Shown here: positions 45,501 to 53,319 of the stretch, in pieces
How positions within the stretch are numbered: position 1 is the stretch's first letter
Layout: the number at the start of each line of letters is the position of its first letter
NCBI GenBank assembly: GCA_037953745.1
Contig: JBAKBP010007105.1
Span: forward strand, 1-64,000
Source of the DNA: Lithodes maja
Taxonomy: Eukaryota; Arthropoda; Malacostraca; Decapoda; Lithodidae
Length of the DNA stretch: 64,000 nt
Direction of reading: 5' to 3'
Program-made: the position numbers and the translations under genes
Notes under the pieces: generated by a model
The model's database searches: none
Seen by the model: only the letters and a program-made list of their open reading frames with translations
Told to the model about the DNA's origin: nothing

Positions 45501-47774
45501 CAGGAGTGGGATGACATTATTTCGGATCTTCGTCTCTGTAAGGGTTTTAATTTTCCTCGGAGAGTTGTCATGGACCATCCTGTTTCCATTCATGCCTTCT
45601 CAGACGCTAGCAAGGTCGCGTACGGCACCGCCATATACTTTGTTGACACAAGTGGCAGCCGTCTCGTCATAGCGAAGGCGAAAGTCGCCCCGATCAAATC
45701 CCTTTCCATCCCAAAATTAGAACTGACTGCAGTTCTGTTGGCTGCTAGACTCGTTCACTTTGTAGAGGAAACTTTTAAAAATTTGCTAAATATCTCGGAG
45801 ACAGTTGTATGGAGTGACAGCCAAATTACGCTCTACTGGTTGCATAGCCGTAAGAAGCTACCAGTGTACGTCACCAACCGTGTCGACGAAATTCGTACCC
45901 TGCTCCCAACCGCACAGTTCCGGTATGTGTCTACCAAAGAGAATCCAAGTGATTGCATTACTCGTGGTGTCTCTGCTAAATTTCTCAAATCTTCTGCGTT
46001 GTGGTGGAATGGCCCATGCTGGCTTAATGATCCCAACGAATGGCCAGAGAATATAGATTTGAGCGAGCGACACACTGCTATTGTGGCACCGGTAATTGAC
46101 TCGGTGCCTGACGAAGACACACGGTTATGGGAGTGGGATAGATTCAGCAGCTATGAAAAGTTACAACGTGTTACAGCATGGGTGATACGATTTGTAGAAA
46201 ATGTAAAAGCAAAAATTAAAGGCACACCGTCCACAGGTAGTGCTTACCTCAATGTGAAGGAGATCAGAATTGCAGATAAATTATTACATAAGCTCTGTCA
46301 ACAAGAAATATATACGCAGGAATATAAATTACTGGTTAAGGGAACAAAGTCTAGGAATAACCTGATCAACCAATTGGGCTTACACTTGAAGGGGGACTTG
46401 ATACATTGCGGAGGCAGATTACGATTGGCAGCCCTCTCTGAGGCAAGTAAGTATCAAATACTACTGCCCCCCAATCATCCCTTCACCCATCTTATCATCG
46501 ATAGGTGTCACCGACTCTGTTGTCATTATGGGGTTGGTCATATAGTCACCTATGTAAGACAACGATGGTGGGTGCCTAGAATCAGGCAGGTGGTCAAGAA
46601 AGTCCTTCGCAAATGCTTAAAGTGTAGAAGAGTACAGGGAACACATTATGATCCCGTCGGAATTCCTCCCTTACCAAACCTGCGAACTACCCCAGGTGAC
46701 CCTTACAAAGTTACCGGGGTTGACTACAGTGGAGCAATCCCTGTGAAAGATTCACCTAATCTTAAGGTGTATATGATACTTTTCACTTGTGCTGTTACCA
46801 GGGCAATTCACCTGGAACTGGTCACTAACCTCACTTGTGATAGCTTCCTACATGCCTTCCGTAGATTCTGCAGTAGACAGGGATATCCGCGTATCATGCT
46901 GAGTGACAATGCAAAGACTTTCATAGGGGCATCTACATATCTCAAAGAAGTGAGCAACAATCCTAAGATTCAGACCTGCCTAGCGGATGTAAAATGCGAA
47001 TGGCGTTTCATTCCCGCCAGGGCGCCTTGGTTTGGCGCCATATGGGAGAGAGCCATAGGCATCGTGAAGGCGGGTCTGAAGAAGGTGTTGGGTAGAGCTC
47101 TCATCTCGATTGAGGAACTCAACACCATACTCTTGGAGATTGAAGCCACCGTAAATGATCGCCCTCTATACTATGCTTCTGGTGATTTGGAAGACCTTAC
47201 CCCAATCACACCCTCAGTACTGGTACGTGGATACAGACTGCGGGATCTTCCTGAAGAGCATGACGAGGATACTATGGAAGATCCAGACTACATAAGTGAG
47301 GAAGTGATATCGGCCCGCTACAAATACATTCGTAAATTATCGCGAGATATTTGGCATCGCTGGTCAACAGAATATCTGGTGACTTTAAGGGAAGCGCAAA
47401 GGAATAAACTAACACCATTAAAAGGTCATTGGCCTAGGGTAGGGGACGTGGTAACCATCCATGAGGAGGGCCCGCGCGCATTTTGGAAATTGGGTCGGAT
47501 AGAGGAGTTATTACCAGGTCGTGATGGTGAGGTTCGGGTAGCAAAGGTTCGCACCAGGACTGGAGTAATCACACGGCCAACAGTCCGACTATATCCTCTT
47601 GAGGGTGACCTCGATCGCAAGGACACCCCCTCGGATCAGTTATCCATTGAAGTCCCCTCTCTGGCTTCTACTTCGGCGCAGCCTGTTGACGCGTCTGGCG
47701 AACGCCCACGTCGACAGGCAGCCCAGATATCCTCCCAAGCTTGGCGGGATAAGATTGCCTCCGGGCAAATCTAA
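42549..47774 (+). CDS. BEL/Pao Gag-Pol polyprotein (1741 aa)
   Basis: One frame from ATG to stop. Order seen: Gag-like N-terminus; Cys/His knuckles at about 303-374 (CVLCSGTNHLWYKC, CTGC...HSGC, CKFC...HSLC); retropepsin-like region around 425-432 (LLDQCSQ); reverse transcriptase with D772 in WVSDIEKAF and YIDN at 850-853; RNase H with D1019 in AFSDASKVAYG; integrase HHCC from H1310; integrase core D1392, D1453 and E1500; and a C-terminal domain with GHWPRVGDVV. YIDN instead of YxDD is, from memory, common in this lineage. Cysteine in place of glycine in the protease D-Q-G-S-Q-like motif is unusual and could lower protease activity. It acts in cytoplasmic particles and then integrates cDNA in the nucleus. 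Confidence 0.95.
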   Translation: MAKSVQKRRAGLKGSLTVLTSDIDVFLDSASRVEVEARLLSIQKQLDKYEVTQEDLADTCEDAEYIEVIREDTLYMEGIQVIVATLKGILITEVKKEVRKEPKKSAVKLPHLTLSKFEGDATMWSGFWEMFKCTIHDNPDLTDIQRFTYLKGQLQGDAHKLVEGFIIESASYAPAIELLQETYGHPDRIKAAYVTKFNQLVSPKHQIADLKDFYANTESVMRSIISHGICLEEFCVVTLVNKLPSPLKETIKREMGDSSLDYKKFTHCLQAEVYNMTGQDRVGGTPMATATFTAQSEYRKFNCVLCSGTNHLWYKCMKYKTGPLKVKRARQLRLCTGCLSKDHGHSGCTNPNIRSCKFCKGKHFHSLCTQQQGKESRPAEDNTKREHTAATSTTMSVATGKNTVILPTVQLPVKGKDNNCVKIRSLLDQCSQRTFVKSSVLSSLSYISKGTEELCLHGFTGKQASREYNVVALQYKHRGKFHHLDAIVVDELPEHKGELNLKSKLVSLQSKGIKLADPHATDTDQLELLIGADHYYDIVRPGYKRSGSLILLPTKYGYAISGSYVTQPTSSSTEVITVLKVAVTPMDEYISTGNIPPCKNDLNVLWELDHIGITPKEYSLVERQALSSYEDTVTYDPDSQQYKVRLPWNNSKDQLPSNKGLAIGRLRGLQKRFLKEPDFCEEYSKVIKEQVSRGFIEEVPFDKSDTGHYLAHHGVVKESKTTPVRIVFDCSAKMSERHPSLNDCLYTGPSLVPDLAQVLLRFRLGKYAWVSDIEKAFLMLRLHEDDQDYTRFMWPKYPRQLDSPLICYRFRAVLFGATCSQFLLNATILKHLSYVSADPQIIHQIRSGLYIDNLLGTGNEEDFLVDTYAVVREIMNDAHLHLREWATNNSVLRTVLQQDGVAAVQQEHVRVLGLFWKTDTDTLSFGVQYAQYSQITKRICLSMTAKLFDPLGIVLPVSIKSRLFLQQLWRIKLGWDVVLTGDLVQEWDDIISDLRLCKGFNFPRRVVMDHPVSIHAFSDASKVAYGTAIYFVDTSGSRLVIAKAKVAPIKSLSIPKLELTAVLLAARLVHFVEETFKNLLNISETVVWSDSQITLYWLHSRKKLPVYVTNRVDEIRTLLPTAQFRYVSTKENPSDCITRGVSAKFLKSSALWWNGPCWLNDPNEWPENIDLSERHTAIVAPVIDSVPDEDTRLWEWDRFSSYEKLQRVTAWVIRFVENVKAKIKGTPSTGSAYLNVKEIRIADKLLHKLCQQEIYTQEYKLLVKGTKSRNNLINQLGLHLKGDLIHCGGRLRLAALSEASKYQILLPPNHPFTHLIIDRCHRLCCHYGVGHIVTYVRQRWWVPRIRQVVKKVLRKCLKCRRVQGTHYDPVGIPPLPNLRTTPGDPYKVTGVDYSGAIPVKDSPNLKVYMILFTCAVTRAIHLELVTNLTCDSFLHAFRRFCSRQGYPRIMLSDNAKTFIGASTYLKEVSNNPKIQTCLADVKCEWRFIPARAPWFGAIWERAIGIVKAGLKKVLGRALISIEELNTILLEIEATVNDRPLYYASGDLEDLTPITPSVLVRGYRLRDLPEEHDEDTMEDPDYISEEVISARYKYIRKLSRDIWHRWSTEYLVTLREAQRNKLTPLKGHWPRVGDVVTIHEEGPRAFWKLGRIEELLPGRDGEVRVAKVRTRTGVITRPTVRLYPLEGDLDRKDTPSDQLSIEVPSLASTSAQPVDASGERPRRQAAQISSQAWRDKIASGQI

Positions 47775-47811
47775 TTATGTAAATTTTGTATATTTTCTGT
47801 TGGTGGGAATA

Positions 47812-48487
47812 TGTCCATACTTAGTGTACTCAAACTAGTATGAACAGTCTCGATGTTACGTAATCTGGGTTGATGTAGCGTTACGTATCATTCTGTAGTC
47901 TTAAGTTGAACGCTTCCGTAACCTTGGTCGAACGTTCCATGATTGGGTAGAATATATTATTCTATAGTAGTATATGGGAAAGTATTGTAGGATTATAATT
48001 CCCATATATATGTGTATATATATATATTTGTATTATTTAAGATTGTTTATAAGTATCTCATTGTAAAGAAGATGGGATACATTTTCCATATGTTATGCGC
48101 ATGCGCGGTATGTCACGACAGAGACGAACATAACGCGCTCGCCACTCTCCAACCAACCTCCGTCCCAGCTACACACGCTAAGCCTTCTTTCCATAGTTAC
48201 TTCACCAGGTGTTTTCGCTTCACTTTTCATCTCATATTCCATATAGTCATTACATCATCATCTTTGTTAGTTAGCACAAACTTAAAGTAAATATCTAGCC
48301 TATCCTAGCCTATTGTAGCCTCTTTTCATACGCTGTTTACCTTACTAACCACTTCAAGTCATCTAGCCTATTTTCCGCCATCCTCCAATCACCAGCTGAG
48401 TTCATCAAAGGGTAATTATATATTTCTATATGGTTAATGTTCCTTTAATATCAATAATATACAGTCCACTTATCTAAATTAACCATA
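47812..48487 (+). repeat. BEL 3' LTR
   Basis: 676 bp, matching the 5' LTR except for a 2-bp TATATA length difference. It ends directly before the CCCCC of the presumed target duplication. Confidence 0.95.
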
Positions 48488-48579
48488 CCCCCTACCCCCA
48501 ATTTTCAATCTGTTATAGGTTGACAGAAGCAACTCGATAAAAAAAAATAGTGCCCATTTTTGCATCTGCATTGGTACTC

Positions 48580-50340
48580 GTACCGTATGGAGCCCACACC
48601 TGGTTCGCATATTCCAGGTGCGGCCTAACCAGCGCTGTATAGAGATTCCTGAAGATTTCTTCGTCAAGTGACACAAATGTCCTTATCAGCCCTACAATTC
48701 TATTGGCTTTGTTTATCTTTTCCGCTAAATGTTCTGAGAAATTTAACTTATTGTCTATCACTACTCCTATATCCTTTTCTGCATTCACTTCCTCCATCGC
48801 TTCATACATACAGTACTGTATCCTACCTTGTCTATCTTGCTGGTCCCAATCCGCATGTACTTGCATTTTTTTTGGATGAAAAGGCATTAACTAATGCTCA
48901 GACCATCCCTTCATGCCCTCCACATCTCCTTGTAGCAAACCCACATCTTCCTTACTCCTCACTCTTCTATACAGCTTAGTGTCATCCACATACAGGTATA
49001 CCTCACTTCCATTAGTTATAACTTCAGGTAAGTCGTTAATAAATATAACGAACAGCAGTGGTCCCAACACAGATCCCTGAGGTACCCCACTTGTAATTTC
49101 CCTCCACCCCGAGCCTATTCCATTCACCAGTACCCTCTGTCTCCGATCTTTCAGGAAGGCTTCTATCCATTTCACACATTTCTCCCCTATATTATAGCTT
49201 CTAACTTTCTCTATTAACCTTTTATGTGGGACCTTATCGAAGGCCTTCATAAAATCGCAATATACCACGTCTATTACATCACCATCTTCTAGAATTTGCA
49301 TCCAATCATCTACCACCTTAATTAGCTGTAGTACCGTCGACCTCCCCGGCAAGAATCCGAACTGTCTCCCACTGAAAAGTTGGTTTGACTTCATATGATC
49401 CATTATTCCTTCTCTAATTACCGTTTCCATTAGTTTACACACAACACTTGTCAAACTGACTGGTCTATAATTCCCTGGGTCATTTCTCTTTCCCTTCTTA
49501 AATATAGCTGTTATGTTCGCCTCTCTCCAGTCCATCGGGATTTGTCCTGTATTAAACGATACCTCAAATAACATTTTCAATGGCTCTACTAACATCTCAC
49601 CTCCTTCCTTTATGATTCTTGGGTGTATCCCATCCGGTCCCGGTGACTTACTCTGTTCATTTTTTCTATAGCCCTTCTTATTCTAGCATGGGAAAACTCT
49701 ATTATTTCTAGTGCCGGTGCCTGTTTGATGGGAATAGTCGGCACTGCATCATCCGATCCACTGTTAGTACCCCCCCAAAGTATTTCCCCAGCACCTCTGC
49801 TTTCTCCTTATCAGTCTCCGCTCTACTCCCATCATTCAACCCCCCTACCAGCTCTGGGATCCCTACTCTTCTTGTTAACTTTTCCTGAATGTACTTCCAG
49901 AATATTTTTGGATTATCCTTCACATTTCTAGCAATCTCTCTCTCCCTCTCCTTCACCCCCCTCCTTGTTTCCCACCTTATTTTATTGTTTATTTGTCTGC
50001 ATTCCAGATCCACTTCCTTAGCTTCTATACTAGACCCCCTGTTCTTTTTTAACAATTTTAATCTTTCCCACAATCGTTTCTTTCTTCTAATCAATGTCCA
50101 AAGTTTTCTTTTCATTGGCAATTCTGGGTTCGTTCTTTTCCTCAATTTTGTTTTATCCTTATATTCCCTTACTGGTACACTTTTGGATACAGCATTCTCC
50201 AGTTTGACTCTAATTTTCCTCCACATTCCTTCAGCGTCTTCACCGTTCAAGTATTCCCCCCAGTCAATGTCCAAACACCGTCTCAGCAGCTCATAATCAT
50301 GCTCTATCATACATGTATAGAGTATCACTCTATCGAGTGA
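48580..50340 (-). pseudogene. CR1/L2-like LINE, family A copy 2
   Basis: Minus-strand frames cover a basic linker (LRKRTNPELPMKRKLWTLIR, 49708-50328), the reverse transcriptase (NYRPVSLTSVVCKL, FLPGRSTVLQL, YVDDTKLY; 48891-49595) and part of the C-terminal region (48513-48887). Breaks: a 1-bp loss near 49650 and a 5-bp insertion making TACAGTA at 48809-48815. The 3' end is cut off at 48580. It extends further 5' than copies 1 and 3. Confidence 0.85.
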
Positions 50341-50974
50341 TAAGGAGGGAAGTTGGGGAAATGGTGGGGGAAAGTAGGGAGAGGCATGAAGGGGGTGGTG
50401 GGGCTACAACAAAATTTGTGTCGCGAAAAAATACTTGATTCGATTCCGATTTGCTGCGAGGGGTAAAGAGGTGCGTCTCCTTAGGTCCAGCAAACATTAT
50501 TTAGTCCAAAAGAGACACATTTTTCAAACTGAGCCATACCACACTGGTAGACAGCCATTCTCCCTACTATGTATGGTATACATAAGGTTGAGTTTCCTTC
50601 ACCTGAGATCAAAGAAAAGGTTATTATGCTTAATGTTACCAAAATAAACACACATTTACAAGGACCCAAGGAGACGCAACCCAGCTACCCTAAGCAGACG
50701 CGCGTCTCCTTAGGTTTTGCGCAGTGCGTCTCTATTGGTCCCAGGGTAGCCCTTGTTCTAGTTAAGGCAGCTCCGTCAATGGTGAAGGAAACTCAACCAT
50801 ATTCATACAAGACAGAGAGGTGAGTATGGCTTTCTACCACTGTGGTGTACGACCTGGCATCAGTTTGAAAAAATGTGTCTCTATTGGATTTTGTTTTTTG
50901 CTGGCCCTATGGGGAGGCACCCTCCCTCCGCTTCAGCCGTGCAAGTAAAAGCCTCTTGGTCATGCAGGGGTATA

Positions 50975-52045
50975 CAGTCGACGCTCGATTTAACGGACTA
51001 CTAGGGGGGAGACCCAGTCCGTTGCTGGGAAATGACCGTTGCTGGAAAATCGCTCTCGAAAATCGCCGATTTTCCCCTAATATGCTTCGAAAATGAAGAT
51101 TTTTAACTTTCCGGGTGTTTTTAAGTCTTTCCTTACATATTGCACATACAAATACAGTTATTTTTTAATAAAAATGTTCTTTCATACAAAAAGACAAAAC
51201 CAAAGTGTTTTTCTTACCTTAATCTATTATGTATGTATTTACAGGATATGTACATCAGAAGACTCTGAGTGGTTACTCAGAGTCCGAGTCCGAGCTGGCA
51301 ACCGGGTCAACTCTAGAGCCAGGCTTGGGCTTGTAACCGCTAGGGCCAGGCTGGCTTTCACATTGAAAAGCCCATGACGATTGCGGAAGCGCCACAACCA
51401 CCCATCACTGCCCTTAAACTCAACAATGCCCAAATGTTCGGCCAACTTTGTTGCGGCCATTAAAATTTCAACACCCCGCACAAGATTCCCACTCGACTTC
51501 TGTTGGACATACCACTTCATCACTGCTGCATCGAGTCGATGGTCTTTGGCCAGTTTCATATGCTTTCTGGGGACGCCCTTGCCACTAGAACTGGCCGAGG
51601 CGTCGACACAATACGTGGAGGCATAAGATTTTAGTTCGTTTTTTTTTTTCTTGATATCGGACACTGTCTGTTTCTTGATTCCATATTCCTCGCATATATA
51701 AGCCACTGACTTGCCACTATCCAACTTGCTCAGCAACTCTAGTTTCTGAGCTACACTTAAGTTCACACACTTACGTTTCAACACTTTTGGAGGCATTTTA
51801 AGTAGGTAAATGCAAGATATGGAATATATTAGCACGGGCGGACCTGAGCGGACTCGTGGCTAGGCGGGAACTGAGCTTTAAACAATGACAACAATGGTTG
51901 CTGTGGTGACCCGCCCGCCACCTACCGGACATATTTTCTACTAACGGACTTTTGTCCGTTGGCCGGACAGGTTGTCCGGCTACGGACAGAGTCCGTTAAA
52001 TCCGAAATCCGTTGTATCGGGGTCCGTTACATCGAGCGTCGACTG
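50975..52045 (-). mobile_element. Tigger/pogo element, internally deleted
   Basis: A 1071-bp element with TA on both sides (50973-50974, 52046-52047) and inverted ends CAGTCGACGCTCGATTTAAC and CAGTCGACGCTCGATGTAAC. It encodes a DNA-binding protein but no DDE domain, so it depends on a full-length relative for movement. Confidence 0.9.
51239..51796 (-). CDS. CENP-B/psq-type DNA-binding protein of the Tigger derivative (185 aa)
   Basis: I chose the start at MPPKVLKRKCVNLS because it matches Tigger/jerky-like N-termini. Residues about 1-60 form a psq-type helix-turn-helix (LSVAQKLELLSKLDSGKSVA, CEEYGIKKQTVSDIKKKK). About 75-150 resemble the CENP-B-type second HTH (DAAVMKWYVQQKSSGNLVRG, GSDGWLWRFRNRHGL). 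After FNVKASLAL the sequence is unrelated to a DDE domain and ends with NHSESSDVHIL. An internal deletion has removed the catalytic part. The product could bind the element ends and act as a competitor; that is inference. Confidence 0.75.
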   Translation of the reverse strand: MPPKVLKRKCVNLSVAQKLELLSKLDSGKSVAYICEEYGIKKQTVSDIKKKKNELKSYASTYCVDASASSSGKGVPRKHMKLAKDHRLDAAVMKWYVQQKSSGNLVRGVEILMAATKLAEHLGIVEFKGSDGWLWRFRNRHGLFNVKASLALAVTSPSLALELTRLPARTRTLSNHSESSDVHIL

Positions 52046-52500
52046 TACTTCAACTCATGCACTATCAACCAACATCAACAGAGAAGAGGATCAAATTAGG
52101 GAACTGTGAGAAATTTAGCTTTAAAAATAAGTAAATTCTTAGGTTTTCCGTAAGGAATTTGCGAAAACATAATTTTTTTTTAGTTCATCTCATCTCACGC
52201 AATAACATATGAAGATTAAAAGCTGATACTATGTGAGCATATTAGGTGATAGTTAAAGAATATTTTGGCCCACCATTCATGCATCTATCTACTCATCCTA
52301 TGCCTGTGCAAGTTGTTTTGTTTCAAGTGCGTCTCCTTGGGTCCAGTAGTCTGCATTGGGCATCTTACCCTATACGAGTCTGATGTCTTCTATGAGGTAA
52401 GGTTCGTCTGCTATGTTATCAACATCACCATCATTGTCATCAACACCATCAACATCACTATCATCACCAGCATCATACTTATCATCATCATATTCAGCCA

Positions 52501-52740
52501 CAGGCCGTAGCTCGATTGGTAGAGCATTCGCCTGCTAACCGTGAGGTTGACGGTTCGAGCCTCGGGCCAGCCAGTGAGTTATTGGCAGATGTCAGTGCTG
52601 TCGGTGCGGCCTAGCAATCTGTGGCAACTATTCACTGAGTCCCTGATTCATCAGGGCACCCACCCTAGCCTTGCTATTCAGCAGGGAGTGTATGGTGGTA
52701 AAAACTGCATCATAATCATCACCATCCTCTGCCTCCTCCT
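52501..52740 (+). mobile_element. tRNA-derived SINE
   Basis: The head GTAGCTCGATTGGTAGAGC (A box) and GACGGTTCGAGCC (B box) have tRNA spacing. The anticodon arm is imperfect (loop CTGCTAA). A non-tRNA body of about 170 bp follows. It lies directly left of LINE C. The 3' boundary is uncertain. Confidence 0.65.
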
Positions 52741-52939
52741 ATGTCAGTTTTCCTTCTCAAAAATCATCACAAAGGGAAACCATGATAATCTTTAATTTTT
52801 CCACCTTCTCCAAGTCCAGGAAGGCAGCTTACAACTTTCATCCTTTCTCCACAACAATAAAGAGAAGATCAGGTTTACACACAATCTTCCCTTCCTAACC
52901 TCACTCTGTTCTTCTGTTTCCTCTCTCACTCTATAATTT

Positions 52940-53299
52940 ATGTCACCTGAAATACGCTCTTCCATTGTGGATGATGGCAATTCTGTGTATGTTGGACTTG
53001 TGAGATGTCGTGCATACGATCGCTTCTGGGTAACACAATGTTACCATTGCCAGGGCTTTGGTCATACCAGTGACAGGTGTTATCGGAAAAATGAGGATCC
53101 AAAATGCAACTTCTGTGCCGGTACTCATAACTCAAAAGACTGCACCAACAAGACTTCCCCCAAATGTATAAATTGTATGAGCTCCACATCAGTTACGGAG
53201 CCGCCAAATCATTTCGCCTCAAGTAGAAATTGTCCTTTAATGACAGCTCAGAGAAATAAAGTTATTGAGAACACCAATTTTGTAGGTTCAAAAAACTGA
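52940..53299 (+). CDS. LINE C ORF1, C-terminal part (zinc knuckles)
   Basis: The frame reads through SVYVGLVRCRAYDRFWVTQC and three Cys-rich knuckles (CYHCQGFGHTSDRC, CNFCAGTHNSKDC, CINCMS...C). It ends in SKN and TGA (53297-53299). ORF1 proteins bind LINE RNA. The N-terminal half is absent because the insertion is 5'-truncated. The last three codons before the stop are TCA AAA AAC, which make a perfect A AAA AAC slippery heptamer at 53290-53296. Confidence 0.8.
   Translation: MSPEIRSSIVDDGNSVYVGLVRCRAYDRFWVTQCYHCQGFGHTSDRCYRKNEDPKCNFCAGTHNSKDCTNKTSPKCINCMSSTSVTEPPNHFASSRNCPLMTAQRNKVIENTNFVGSKN
53290..53296 (+). promoter_or_regulatory. Candidate -1 ribosomal frameshift site
   Basis: A AAA AAC in the ORF1 frame, followed at once by TGA. 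Slipping back one base enters the ORF2 frame, which is open from 53269. A small hairpin (CCGGT/ACTGG, loop TTGAA-like) begins about 19 nt downstream, farther than the usual 5-9 nt. Confidence 0.55.
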
Positions 53300-53319
53300 A
53301 AAATGCACATGGGAGCCGG

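Larger units (their letters stand above)
40794..48487 (+). mobile_element. Complete BEL/Pao LTR retrotransposon
   Basis: A 7.7-kb element with two nearly identical LTRs, a probable CCCCC target duplication (inside a C-run, so weak), a primer-binding site, one uninterrupted polyprotein frame and a purine-rich GGTGGGAAT just before the 3' LTR. LTR near-identity and the open frame point to a recent insertion. Confidence 0.95.
50435..52480 (-). repeat. Unclassified repeat X, copy 2 (carries a Tigger insertion)
   Basis: Inverted relative to copy 1, with the same iterated TGCGTCTCCTTAGG/GGAGACGCA motifs (about eight). A Tigger derivative at 50975-52045 interrupts it; the copy at 39228-39260 shows the matching empty site (GTTATACTTCAAC). 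Both copies end in an ATC-rich simple stretch. Confidence 0.65.
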
